Positions 1 through 13,200 of a stretch of 64,000 bases of DNA are shown here, one piece after another (the stretch's first letter is position 1; every line of letters starts with the position of its first letter). Made by a program: the position numbers and the translations under genes. The DNA lies in NCBI RefSeq assembly GCF_027595985.1, contig NC_073306.1, forward strand, positions 84,431,599 to 84,495,598, read 5' to 3'. Source of the stretch: Sorex araneus (lineage: Eukaryota; Chordata; Mammalia; Eulipotyphla; Soricidae). Below the pieces are notes generated by a model. That model was not told where the DNA came from. It worked only from the letters and a program-made list of their open reading frames with translations, and searched no databases.

Positions 1-955
1 ACTCCTGGCTTTGCACTCAGGAATTACTCCTGGCGGTGCTCAGGGGACCATAAGGGATGCTGGGAATCAAACCCAGGTCGGCCTCGTGCAAGGCAAACAC
101 CCTACCCGCTGTGCTATCACTCCAGCCCCAGCAGGTGGTATTCTTTATTGGTCACTCAACCCCCTTTCCTCCTCCCCAATGCAGTGACATTTCCCACACT
201 CCATTTCCATGCTGGGTTCCAAGTCCATTCTAAATGACCTAAAGAGAATTCCTTCCTGGGGCTGGAGAGATAGTACAGTGGGTATGTGGCCAGTTCGGGG
301 TTTATCCCAGCATGGTCCCCTGAGCACCACCAGGAGTAATTCTGAGTGCAGAGGCAGGAAGTAACCCCTGAGCATCAACCCCTGAACCCAAACAGATCAA
401 AACAACAATCAAAAAAAGGTAATTCTTCCAGGTAGCAGGCAGGGGAGGGGGGCGGGGAGAGAGAGAATTCCTTACAGGCTGGAGAGATATAGTAAAGCAT
501 GCAAGGTGCTCGCCTTGTGTGCAGCCAACCCCAGTGGAATCCCCAGCACCATGTAAAGTCCCCTGAGCCCCACCAGGAGTGGGGCTGATTACTGCTAGGT
601 GTGGGAAAGAGAGAGAAGGAGGAGGAGAAGAGAGAAGGAGAGAAGGAAGGAGGGAAGGAAGGAAGGAAGGAAGGAAGGAAGGAAGGAAGGAAGGAAGGAA
701 GGAAGGAAGGAAGGAAAACCACTGTCCTTTATCTTTAGCCCCCTGAGTGATGATTTTTTGTTCATTTTATTTGAAAGGGATGGTAGGCGAAATAGGATAG
801 TGGTTAGGACACTTGCCTTGCACAGGGGGGCCCAGGTTTGATCCCCAGCAACCTTTAGGATCCCCTGAACCCCTCCAAAAGTGAACCCTGAGCACAGAGC
901 CAGGAGTAAACCCTGAAAACCTCTGGGTATAGCTCATAAGCAAAACAAAAGAGGA
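1..955. repeat. SOR SINEs 3' of SYT11
   Basis: No gene is seen. SOR copies lie at 1-130 (minus, cut by the window), 258-418 (plus), 476-610 (plus) and 780-955 (plus). A (GGAA)n run fills 640-716 and appears to have grown from the tail of the third copy. Confidence 0.85.
640..716 (+). repeat. (GGAA)n microsatellite
   Basis: About 19 near-perfect GGAA units follow directly on a purine-rich SINE tail. Confidence 0.95.
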
Positions 956-1111
956 GGGTGGGCCAAGTAACTCTGGGACCCTCTCCTTAGAATCTCCTGT
1001 TTGAATGGGAATGTTTGTGTCAATCAGAGTCACCAAGCTTCTAACCAAGCAGGTGTATTAATGTGAATAGACAGGTGTATAAGTACCAGGTGTATTTAAT
1101 GTGAATCAGTC

Positions 1112-1117
1112 TTTATT
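1112..1117 (-). terminator. SYT11: Candidate SYT11 poly(A) signal
   Basis: The minus strand reads AATAAA followed by GACTG. The surrounding 1100-1300 is AT-rich and not SINE-derived, as expected for the end of a long 3' UTR. Cleavage would fall near 1090-1100. Alternative AATAAA hexamers lie at 1263-1268 and about 140-145. Confidence 0.5.
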
Positions 1118-1499
1118 TTGCACTGGTGCGGTGCATTAACAAATTCAACATACAAGATAGCATTACATAGTTGTAGGTTAGCGGTACAGCGTTATGCAAT
1201 GTCACACGATTTAGGTTAGCTTCTTCATTGTTTTTTTTGTTTTTGCTTTTAATTTGACACGTTTTATTTTTGAGTTTCATTTTTACAAGAGAAGACACAA
1301 GGTAAAGAAAGACTACCACATTGGAGAAGGGTCAATGGTGAAGGCGATGTCACTGTCACGGCCGGAATCAAAGCCTTCTCGGGAGAAGGACTTACACGTT
1401 TCCTGTCCTGAGCAAGCCACCCCGTCCATCCCACACACCAGTTTGAGCTGCGACTCCACACACTGGCCATGTGCATCTTGGCTGAAAGTTTAAACCAAC

Positions 1500-4340
1500 T
1501 TTTGTCTTTTGGGGGGGTGGGGAGACACCCACAGTGCTGGGGGATGTAGGCAGGCAGGGTCACGGTTGAACCCTGCAGATGCAAGGCGTGCGTCTGACCA
1601 CTCGATCCAGATCCCACATCCCCGGATCTAATGCCTGGGCTTTTTAGGGGGGCCACACCTGGCGATGCTCACAACTTACTCCCATGCTCAGGAGTGGCCC
1701 CTGCGGGTGCTCAGGTAGTATCAGGAATCAAACTAGAGTTGTGCCAGAGGGAGATGCTTACAAGCCGTTACCTTGCCTTCCCTCTGACACTCTCTTTGGC
1801 CCAACCCTGGCTGCTTTTCAGCCAATTTGAATTGAATCTGTTGTTAGCATGGTAGTCAGAAGCCCTAGCCTAGGAATGCTAAGATTCTCTTAAGGACACA
1901 GTTACAGCATCCTGTTACTGTTTTTTGCTTGTTTGCTTGGGGTCCACACCCCAGCTGTGCTCAGGGCTTACTCCTGACTCTGTGCTCAGGCATCACTCCT
2001 GGCAGGCTTGAGAGACCATACAGGATGCCAGGGATTGAACCTCGGCTGGCCACATGTAAGGCAAGTGCCCTACCCACTGTACTATCGCTCCGACCCATAT
2101 TACTGTCTTAAAAAATAAAACCCAACCCTCTGGCTTCTACACCTGCTCCACTGAGAACAGAGCGAAGGCAGGCGAGGGGCTTCTGATCTGGAGAGAACCT
2201 TCTGTCTTCCCAGAGGACTCGTGCTAGCCGCAGAGAAGGAATGACTCTTGGAAGACTGGAAGTGACCATTCCCCCACCCACTCCTGACCACGTGCCTTGT
2301 GCAAAAACTAGATTGTGCCTCTCTTGTCTTCCCGCTGACGTGGGGGAGGGGGTTGTCCCCCTCCGTCCTGATCACTTGCTCCGGGAGGAACAAATGGAAA
2401 AAGCCAAAGTAAGTGAGAAACTTTGGGACCACAAAGTCAAGGCCACGATGACCAGGCCTGAGGTAGGAGGAGGCAGGAACCCTGACGGCCTGCCTCTGGG
2501 CCTTTCATTCTGAGAAAGGCATGGAGGCAGCAACCAGGCTACAAAACTAGGGGGTCCCCCCTGGCACCTCACCACCCCCAACTGCTCAGCAGACCCAAAG
2601 AATGCAAGGAATAAAGCTACCAGGAGGGGCGAGGGTGGGGTGAGGCCAGGTCCCCAACTTCAGTCAGAAGGCGCTCAAGGCACCCACGGGGGACAGGGCA
2701 GGTTCTGCCCCGCCGCCGCCGCTGCTTTGCATTGTTTCTGGGAAGGAAACCTCAGTGATTTCTGATCTTTCCACATTAAGGCGATGAGGAGGAACCATTT
2801 ACGTTTCTTCCTAACGGGGCTTCAGAATGCTCCTGTCAGATGTACGTTAAACTATCTCAAAATGCATTTTTAGAAATCAAAAAATTATTTTTCTCTACGT
2901 ATGATACAGTATTTACATTCTGTGGAGTGCAGGAAAGACTGGTGGCGTGAACCGAACAGATGGTGGGGGTGAGCCAGGTGCCGGCCTGGGGGCCGCAGGC
3001 CCCTTGCACCTGCTCGACTTTGCCAAGAACCCAGAGGAAACACAATGGCCAGAGGATCTGAGGGGAAGATAGGTTTCAAAGGCCCGAGAACAAAGGGAAC
3101 ATCAAAGGTGGTGTGGCCACTCACCCACAGGGCGCAGGCATTTTCACCCATGGCAGCAGGTTAGAGATGGTCCCATGAGGACGTGGGCCTTCCCTCGGAC
3201 TATAACCCTGCAGCCTCCGTTCCAGCTGCTGTTTGTGAGGCCTTCAGTCTGCCAGAAACACCTCCTGCCCATCCGCTCAGCTCACTGGCAGCCAACATCT
3301 GCCATGGGAAATGTCTCCACCCTGAATCCTAATCCCAGGAAGAGGGATTAGGCCCCCATCCCCCTACCGCCCACGTCAGGAGGACGACTGAGTGCTGAGG
3401 GTCGCTCCTCAACTCCTGAACCCCAAGAGCTAAGCACTTTTTTGAGGGACAGTCTTATTTTTGTTGTTGAATTTGGTTTGGCTTTTTTTTTTTTTGCCAC
3501 ACCTGGCTCTGTTCAGAGCTTACTCATGGCTCTGTTCTCAGGGATCTCTCTTGATGGGGCTTTGGGGGCCACATGCAATGCTCGGGACCGAACCTGGGGT
3601 TGGCCACATGCAAGACAAGTGCCCTACCCACAATACTCTCTCTCCCTGAGGGAGTCTGGAGAGTCAAGTTTGTCTTCAGTATCCTTTTTGTCACACTGTT
3701 AGTTTTAACAGCCTCTATTTAGGAAAAAAAAAATGTTTTTTGGTGGGGATTTGGGCCATACCTGGGGGTACTTGTGGCTTACCTCTGGTTCTGTGCTCGT
3801 GAGTGACCCCCTAGTGGTGCTCAGAAGAACATATGTGGCACCGGGGATCAGAATGGGGGTGGGGCAGATGCAAGGCAAATGCCTTCCCCTGTAACTATCT
3901 TCTAATTCGCTAGTAAGAGTTTTAAGAAGAATTTCTGAAGGTCCTTTCCCTTATCAAGGAAAAGAAACCACTTCAAAGTGCCTTGGGAAATCTCTAAGGC
4001 TTCCCAGCAGTCAGCATTTCTGGAAAAGCAGAGGCCAGAGTCCCACCCTCCTCATCCCAGGCCGATGACTGCAGCCCAAACCCCTGCAGAGGGGCTGGAG
4101 CTGCAGCATCTTTCCCACCACCGGGGAGCAGCGGGCTGTGTGCCCTACGCTGTTTTTATTTACTTATTTATTTTTGGCTTTTTGAGCCACACCCAGCGAA
4201 GCTCAGGGGTTACTCCTGGCTCTGCTACACTCAGGGATCACTACTGGCTGTGCTTGGGATACTTAAGAGATGCCGGAGATGGAACCTGGTCGGCCACATG
4301 CAAGGCAAACGCCCTACCTGCTTGCTACCACTCCAGCCCC
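1500..4340 (-). repeat. SOR SINEs within the SYT11 3' UTR
   Basis: Copies at 1500-1620 and 1640-1803 (both diverged), 1921-2096, 3480-3650, 3735-3905 and 4155-4340. All are in the transcript's sense orientation. 2100-3430 between them is unique, UTR-like sequence. Confidence 0.75.
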
Positions 4341-5121
4341 TGTGTCCCTATTCTGAATTGGGGTCTCCAAAGCTTGTCTTAGAGAGTCCCAAGAGTGTGA
4401 ATCACATCCCCCCTGACCTGTGTGGTGCGCCCACGTGTGTTCTCTCTGGTGGACAGGGCGGCCCCCCAGCACAGAAGCCCCGTGGGCAAACAGGACCCTG
4501 CCTGCCGTCACTCCACCTGCACCACACTCCAGACCTCGGGGTCAGCCAGAGAGCAGAGATATTGAGAATGAATGGGGAGGGGAAAACGGGGTGAGAAAAA
4601 CATGAGATTTTACAAGAGCAAAATATTCTTCTGCAGAGGTGGGGAGTGGCACACCTCTCCAGAGAAGCCCGAGAAGAAAAAAAAAAAAGGCCAATTTTTA
4701 GGTTATCAGCAAATACGAGATTCGGCACAAAAACACAATTTTCATGGATTCAAACCCATAACTTGATATTGGCAGTTAGGTTAATTTCTTCAGTTTGTAT
4801 TAGACATGCAAGATAAGGTTACATTGTTATATATAGATTTGTAAGAGGTCCTTCCCTCTCTCTTCTCTTTTTTTTTTCCCCATTGAATAAAACAAAAAAG
4901 AATCTCTAGTGCCTTGCAAAGGAGGAAAACCATCGTCACTAAGAACTGATCTGCAGTATGGTCCCGGGGAGAGGGTGGGGTTGGTTTTGTTTTGTGGGGC
5001 TTGTTTGGTTAGAAATTTTCTAATATAGCTAAAATGAGGTTGGAGTCCACTTTTGTCCGGGGTATTCCCCCACCCCCTGCCACAGTGCCCCCAGCCTGGC
5101 CCGGGGTGATGGCGGCTGAGA

Positions 5122-5432
5122 TTAGTACTCGCTCAGACTGTGCCACTTGGCCACCGGCTTGCGGGGGCTCTCACACACCTCCCTCCAGTGCTCGGCGCCC
5201 CCTGCCGTCAGGCTGTGCGCCCCGAGGATCAGCCTCCCCACCACGGCGTTCTTGGTGGTGCGGTCGAAGTCGATGACCAAGAACTCGATGCTGATGTCGG
5301 GCAGGAGGTCGCTGGGGATGTCGTAGATGAAGGACTCGTTGAAGACGGGGTTCAAAGTGCACTTCTTCACGTGGGTTTTCTTCTTGGCGATGCGCTTCCT
5401 GCCGTAGTAGACATTCACCTTGACGTAGGGAT
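5122..5432 (-). CDS. SYT11: SYT11 coding exon 4 (rest of C2B, stop)
   Basis: 311 nt encoding residues 328-430 and TAA. It holds the polybasic strand (KKKTHVKK, residues 344-351), the second Ca2+ loop DFDRTTKN with Asp382 and Asp384, and the WHSL motif. The position of the fifth C2B ligand is Ala390 (codon GCC). I remember Glu here in the human protein. The acceptor's pyrimidine tract contains a CT microsatellite. Confidence 0.95.
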
Positions 5433-5863
5433 CTGTGCCCCCAGGGAGTGGGGGGAGGGGGAGAGAGAGAGAGAGAGAGAGAGCAACCCATGACACAGGT
5501 CCCTAAGGGGGAGGTTGGTCTGGAGGCTGAGGGCCTACCCCATGGTTCTTAGTGATTATTTTTCCATTGTTGTTTTTAGGCCATACCTGGCAGTGCTCAG
5601 AGGTCACTCCTGGCAGGGCTTGGGGACCCTCTGTGATGCCAGGATCAAACTGGGATCAGTCTTGTGCAAGACAAGCGCTGTCCCCTTCTCCCAGGCCCAG
5701 TCCTTAGTGATCTAAGAACCAGGATGGGAGGCACCTGCAGTGGGGCGTGGGACCCACCTGCGGGCTGGAATAGATCAACTCTGCAAGTCAGGTTCAAGAA
5801 AGCCCGTGGTGTTGAAAAGCATTTTCTAAGGCCCAGGGACGAAAGGATGGGGGGAGGGGCGCG

Positions 5864-5932
<69 letters not shown>

Positions 5933-5970
5933 CTTCTGGCTCAGGGACGAAGGGATGGGGGGGGGCTGCA

Positions 5971-6001
<31 letters not shown>

Positions 6002-7129
6002 CTTCTGGCTCTGTGCTCAGAGATCACTCCTGGTGGGGGTCAGGGGACCCTATGGGGTACCAGGGATTGAACCTGGGTCAGCTGCATGGAAGGCCAGTGC
6101 TGACCCCACTGTCCTGCCTCTCCAGCCTGGATGGTCTTTTTGAAAAGTCTCCGTCTGAGATAAGAGCTCTGGGGCTGGAGCGATAGTTCAGTGGGTAGGG
6201 CCCTTGTCTTGGATATGTCTGACCCGGGTTCAATCCCGGCATCCCATATGGCCCCTCAAGCAGTGCCAGGAGTGATTCCTGAGTATAGCGCTGGGAGTAA
6301 CTGCTGAGCATCGCTGGGGTGTGTATCAGAAACAAAAAGAGACAAACAAAAGAGCTCAGTATATGACCTGTAGACCCTTCACCAAATATAAAAGGCCCTG
6401 TTTGTTGGCACCCCCAAATACCTCACCTGATGAAGGAAATCTACTGCACCCAGCTTTTCCTCTCCATTGGAGAGAGAGGGGAAAAAAAAGAGAGAGAAGA
6501 GAGGAAAGACTCATGGGAAGGGGATGCTTCAAGTGCAAGGAACTGACGTCCCTGGATTGAACGGTTTTGAGATGGGCTCCTCTCAGACCTCAGAAGTAGG
6601 CTGAAGGGTCTGGGGGGATGGAGCAAATGAGGTGAGCTCAGGCTTTGCATGTGGGAAGATAGGGCTCAATCCCCGGCACCACATGGTCCCCCACAGCCCA
6701 GCATCTCTGGGAGGGAGCCCAGAGCTGGGGCAAGCCCTGAGGACAATTGGGTGTGGTTCCCAACCCAGCCCAGAAAGAAGTAGGTTGAAGTAAATAGCTG
6801 CTACCTGAGAGACCGGTGATGTCCATCTTCGGCAAGTGTCTGGCTTTGAGGACCACCACTGTCATTCTCTGGGCCACAGGCTGGTATGACAGAGACACCT
6901 GGAGTTCCCCTCTGCTAATGCACTTCTGGGAAGAGAGACAGCAGGTGAGAGCAAGGCCGAGGGAACAGGGGAGGAGAGGCTGTAGGGAGAAGGCCATGTG
7001 GCCAGTTTCCATCGCACAGGACTGACCAGCCCCTTGAACATCGGACAGGAAATGTTCCCACTGTGTTTTGTATTTCCGATAACAGACCCAGTCATTCCCG
7101 GGGAGGGGTAGTCTAGTGGTGAGTACAGA

Positions 7130-7211
<82 letters not shown>

Positions 7212-10200
7212 TGGGCTACATTTGATAGTGCTCAGGGCTTCTTCCTGCCTGGTGGGGCTGAGTGACTATAGGTGGTGCCAGTGAACAAACCTGTCAGCCA
7301 GCCACATGCAAGCTCCTTACCCACTGTACTCTCTCTGGCCCCTCATTTTCCATCTTTAAATTTCATTCTAGGCTCTATTTTGAGCTTGGAAAATGAAAAT
7401 TTATTTTCGTTGAGAGAGTAGAGCAGATAGGATGCTGGCCTTGCGTTCAGCCCACCTGGATTCAATCCAAGCACCCCAGAGGGTCCCCCAGCTCTGCTAG
7501 AAGTGATCCCTGAGTGCAGAGCCAGGACTAAGTCCTAAGCACAGCTGGGTGTGACCAAAACCAAATGAAAAACCAAACCAAAACAAACAAAAAAAAACCC
7601 TTGAGGGGGCAGGGAGGTAGCTCAGAGGACTGGAGCGGTGCTTGGAGTGGGAACCTGGACTGCAGAAGCCCCAGGTTTAATCCCTGGCCTGCAACGCTTC
7701 CCAAAGCACCAGAGGAGAGAGTCTGTGGGGGATGATGATCTGGGGAGCAGCCCCTGCATGGCAGGTGTGGCCCCAAACCAAACCCAAACCAACAGCGTTA
7801 GTCCTTCAATCTGTATCTTCTTCTAAAAGGCAGGTATGTGCTGGGAATCCACTGCACTATCTCCCTGGCCCCTTTTTCTTTTTCTTTTTTTTTTTTTTGT
7901 TCTGAGCTACACCTGGTAGTGCTCAGGAATTACTCCTGGTGGGGCTGGAAGGACCATATGAGATGTTGGCGGGGCTGGAGCAATAGCACAGCAGGTAGGG
8001 CATTTGCCTTGTACACAGCCGACCTGGGTTTGATTCCCAGCATCCCATATGGTACCCCGAGCACCACCAGGAGTAATTCCTGAATGCAGAGCCAGGAGTA
8101 ACCCATGTGCATCGCCGGGTGTGATCCAAAAAGCATATGAGATGCTGGAGATTGAAACTGGGTTGGTCGAGTGCAAAGCAAGTATCTTGCCTGCTGTGCT
8201 ATTGCTCCAGCTCCAAGTAGATTATTTTACTGAAAAAAAAAAAAAGGGGGGTGGGGTGGGGCTGAAGCAATAGCACAGTGGGTAGGGCATTTTCCTTGCA
8301 CTCGGCTGACCTGGTTTCACTTCCCAGCATCCCATATGGTCCCCTGAACACTGCCAGGAGTGATTCCTGAGTGCAGAGCCAGTAGTAAACCCCTGTGCAT
8401 CACTGGGTGTGACCCAAAAAGAAAAAAAAAGTGAAGGGAGTGAAATGTACCACAAATTGGGATGCAGGTGAATACAGAATAAAGTGCATAACTATAAAAA
8501 AAAAAAGGGGGGGAGGGCTACTGGAGCAATAGCACAGCAGCTAGGGTGCTTGCCTTGCATGCAGCTGACTCAAGTTCAATGATCACATCCCATATGGTTC
8601 CCTGAGCACCACCAGGAACAATTCCTGAATTCACAGCCAGGAGTAAGCCCTGAGCATGGCCAGGTGTGACCCAAAAACAAAATGAAAAATGGGGGAAATA
8701 GGGGTTAAGGCACTTGCCTCGCATGAAGTAGAGCTAGGTATTGATTCCTTGCACCACATATGGTCCCCCTGGGCAACACAGGAATAATCCCTGCGTGCAG
8801 AGCCGGGAATAGACCTTGAGTGCATCCAGATAAGACCCCTCCAAAAAATAAAATAAAAATATTTCTTGGATCTCTATTCATCCAAGTGGCATATAAAAAC
8901 ATCTCTCATAGGGCACAGAACATGATTAGCTGAAATTTAAATAAGCCTCTAGCTTTTTAAATGAACTTACAAAGACGATGGACTTATAGCTATTCTTATT
9001 GTTTCTTTAGGGGGGGCCACACTTAGCTGTGTTCAGGGAATGACTCCTGGCAAGAGTCAAGAATGCAGAGGTGGGGCTGGAGAGATAGCACAGCGGGTAG
9101 GGCGTTTGCCTTGCACTCGGCCGACCTGGGTTCAAATCCCAGCGTCCCATATGGTCCCCTGAGCACGGCCAGGGGTAATTCCTGAGTGCAGAGCCAGGAG
9201 TAACCCCTGTGCATCGCCAGGTGTGACCCAAAAAGAAAAAAAAAAAGAGAGCAGAGGTGGTACCAGGGATCAAATTGCAGTCGTAGTTGGTTGTGTGCAA
9301 TGCAAGTGCCCTACCCCTAACCCACTGCTCTTTCTAGTACTGGGTTTGGTTTTTTTTTTTTCTTTTTGGGGTCACACCCGGCAATACTCAGGGGTTACTC
9401 CTGGCTCTGCACTCAGGAATCACTCTTGGCGGTGCTCAGGGGACCCTATGGGATGCTGGGAATCGAACCCGGGTCAGCTGCGTGCAAGGCAAATGCCCTA
9501 CCCGCTGTGCTATCGCTCCAGCCCCTAGTCCTAGGTTTTGTTTTTGTTTTTGTTTTTTTGCTTTCTGGGTCATACCCAGCGATGCACAGGGGTTAGTCCT
9601 GGCTCTACAGTCAGGAATTACTCCTGGCAATGCTCGGGGGACCATATGGGATGCTGGGAATCGAACCTGGGTTGGCTGCATGCAAGGCAAACGCCCTACC
9701 TGCTGTGCTATTTCTCCAGCCCCTGGGTTTTGTTTTTTAAGCTACACCTGGCAGTGTTCAGTGGCTACATCTGGCTCTTTACTCAGACAGTGCCCAGGGG
9801 ACCTGCAGTGCTGGGACTCTAGACCCAGCCTCCTCCTTGTAAAGCATGTGCTACCTACCCACTGAGTCCCCCAAAAGAAGGACTTTTGAAAATGTTTTCA
9901 TGGTTTTTCTTTACTACAGTGAAATCACACATGGCATCTTTTCCCATAGCATACACAGAGTCAGCCCTTGAGTATATCAGCAGGAAGATCTAATGAGTTT
10001 AGAATTATAGGCTGACTTGAGTACTTTTTTTTTCTCTTTCTGACACAAGAACATGATCAATCAGAGAATGCAAATTCATTTTTTCTCTTAGTCATAGACA
10101 AATGGAATCAGGAAGATAAACCTTCATTAAAAAAAAAATCAGGGGCTGGAGCGATAGCACAGTGGGTAGAGTGTTTGCCTTGCACGTGGCTGACCCGGGT

Positions 10201-13200
10201 TCGATTCCCAGCATCCCATAGGGTCCCCTGAGCACCTCCAGGAGTAATTCCTGAGTACATGAGCCAGGAGTAACCCCTGTACATTGCCGGGTGTGACCCA
10301 AAAAGAAAAAAAAATAATCAGGGCTTGAGAGATAGTACAGTGGGAAGCGTGCTTGCCTTGCATGCAAACGACCCAGGTTGGATCTCCAGCATCCCATATG
10401 GTCCCCTGAGCTACAATGAGTGCTCCTTGAGCACAGAACAAAGACTAAGCCCTGAGCACTGCTGGATGCGGCTCAAAAACCAAACATAAATTTCCCAGGT
10501 TAAATCCCTGTGACCCCCCACACCTGGACCCCCATGGGGCCTTGGGAACTAGACAGACAACTTCTGCTTAGCCTTTTAATCATATTTGCCCCTAAAATCA
10601 TTCCTCAGACCATTGTTCTCCCTCACCCCAGCCCACTTTCGTTGTGGGCCATTTTTTTCACGGGCAGAAGGCCCCCTTCTCTGCAGCTCCTTGGTGGCGT
10701 GCAAGTGTGCAGTTGGAGGCCCCCTGAATGCCATTTCACTCTACATTGAGGGCTTCAGGCCCCACCTCTCCCCCTTCCCTCTAATTCCCTCTGCAGGCAG
10801 CTCTGTCAAAGGCTCTTTCTCAAGGGCCCTTTGTGCTGGGCTGAGAGTGAGCTGTTTCCCAGCCCCTGGGTCTAGAGAGGCAAATACAGAGTGTGTGTGT
10901 GTTGGGGGGGAGGGGGCAGGCAGAAGGATAAGGGGAAAAAGACTTTGAGCTTCTCCTGACAGGGCTGGGAAGTTTCTCTCTCCGGAGCCAACTCTCTCCC
11001 ACGGTGGAAAAGCAGAACAGGAACTGAGGGCCTCAGGAAGACACTCAGAGGAGGGAAGAGATGAGGGTCATCCTTCAGGCGGGAGAAATCTCTGCCCTGG
11101 ACTTCGCCTTAACCACAGCCCTTTGCCCAAAGCGGTCTCCTGAATCCTCAATCAATCTTTGTTGGGGCCTGAAGCCATAAGGGTCAGTCAGTTCCTTAGA
11201 AATCACAAGCATGGGAAAAGCAAAGAAACAAAACCCCTAATGTTCACCGATTCCCTCTGGTCTGGTCCCCACTGTACACGTGGGGCAACTGTCTTTATTG
11301 TTTATTCCTTTACGGTCCTGGAAAATGGACATTCCTTTCTCTTTCTCTCTTTTCAGATCCTCCTGGCTAGACTGCATGACCTCTAAGGTCCCTGGGAATT
11401 CTGAGACTTTAAGAGCCTTCTCATTCCCATGACCACTGTCCCAGGCCATCAAGACCAGAGCTGGCAGCCGAAAGGGAGGAAATGTTCTGGGAACAATGAC
11501 CCAAAGGAACGAGAAAGAATCCAGCAGCCAGCCGTCTATACTCCACTGTGAATTACTTCTTTCCTGCTGTCTCGTCATTATCCCCAGACCTCTCTGCACA
11601 GCCTTTCTCCTTACGAGGAATTGTTTATGGGAAAGATAATTTATTTTAATGTCTCTCTAAATAAAATATTAGGGGAAAAAAGCTGGAGTTAAAAAAGTAA
11701 AAAAATAGAATTATTTTTAGAAATGTTTTGGAACTAGATAACTCAGTAGGTCGGGGGTAACCCCTCAGCCTGCCCCCTCCCCAATAGTAAAATAAGAGAG
11801 ATAGTTCTATATAATATGCAATACTGTTAAAGGAGCCACACCCAGCAGTGCTGTGGAAGGGGGACATGTGATGACAGGGACCCAGCTCAGGGCCTTGTGC
11901 ACCACTTGAGCCACATCCCTGGCCCTGTAAGAGTTGTGGGAATGGAGGCTGCAGAGATAGTACTGTAGGGAGGCATATTGACCGTGTATGCAGCTGACCC
12001 TGGTTCCGTCCCCAGCATCCCATATGGTCCCCTGAGCACCACCAGGAGTGACTCCTGAGAGCAGAGCCCCCAGAAGTAAGCCCTGGGCACAGCTCGGTAT
12101 GCAACCCCCCAAAACAAATAAAGAGTTGTGGGCAGTTTGGGGCTACACCAGAGATACCTAGGGCCACTCCTGGTGGTGTTCATGGGACCATATGAAGTGC
12201 TAGAGATCAAACTAGGTAGGTTCGGCTGAGATGAGTGTGAGGCAAGTGCTTGACCCCTATACTGTCTCTCTGGCCCAGGAGTAAATTTTCTTGTTTTGTT
12301 TATTTTAGGGTCACACCCGGAAGTGCTCAGGGTTTATACCTGGCTCTGCACTCAGGAATTACTCCCAGCGGGCTTAGGGAACCATACGAGGTTCTGGGGA
12401 TGGAACCCAGGTTGGCTGCATGCAAGGCAAGCACCCTACCTGCTTTATTATTACTCTGGGCCCTCGAGGGTTAATTTTTAATGTGTTTATGTTTCTGAAT
12501 GTGCATAAGTTCTGAGAATGCTCTTCAGAGTGACCTCATTGGCCCTTGAGATCTAGCCGAGAGGAGACAGAGGCCCAGAGCTGGATGGTAACAGGGACAG
12601 AGCAGGAAATGATAAGTCTTGAGCACCTGTGGTTGGTTAGTTGGGTTTTTGTTTGGGGGCCACATCCGAGAGTGCTCAGGGCTTACTTTTGGCTCTGTGC
12701 TCAAATATCACTCCTGGCAATGGTTGGAGGACCCTGTGGGGTGCCAGGGATCAAACCTGCATCTACTGGGTGTAAAGCAAACACTCTACTCATTGTACGA
12801 TCATTCCAGCCCCTTCCTGGCCCTCTGTTCATTTATTTATTTTGGTTTTGGGGTCACACCTGGCTGTCCTCAGGGTTTACTCCTGGCTCTGCACTCAGGA
12901 GTTACTCCTGGGGGTACTCAGGGGAACCATATGAGATGCTGGGGATCAAACCCAGGTCAGCTGCACACAAGGCAAGAGCTACCCACTGTACCACTTCTCT
13001 GGCCCTGGACCTTTTTAAAAACCTTGTTTTGGGGCTGGAGTGATAGTACCACAGGTAGGACATTTGCCTTGCATGTGGCTGACCTGGGTTCAATCCCCAG
13101 CATTCTGTATGTTCCTCCGAGGACCATCAAAAGTAATTCCTGGGGCTGGAGTGATAGCACAGTGGGTAGAGCGTTTGTCTTGCACGTGGCTGACCCAGGT

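Larger units (their letters stand above)
1095..5121 (-). other. SYT11: SYT11 3' untranslated region (inferred extent)
   Basis: Downstream of the TAA, the minus strand runs about 4 kb without another coding exon to an AATAAA at 1117-1112. Long repeat-free stretches (about 2100-3430 and 4350-5120) have the look of UTR and contain no convincing protein frame. A long 3' UTR fits the kilobase-scale SYT11 3' UTR known in other mammals. At least six SOR copies lie inside it (1500-1620, 1640-1803, 1921-2096, 3480-3650, 3735-3905, 4155-4340), all on the minus strand and so sense to the transcript. The far end is inferred from the poly(A) signal alone. Confidence 0.6.

Noticed and set aside
5034-5493. 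Plus-strand frames across 5034-5493
   Set aside because: Antisense shadows of SYT11 exon 4.
5664-6143. Frame with a long Cys-Val repeat
   Set aside because: Direct reading of the TG microsatellite.
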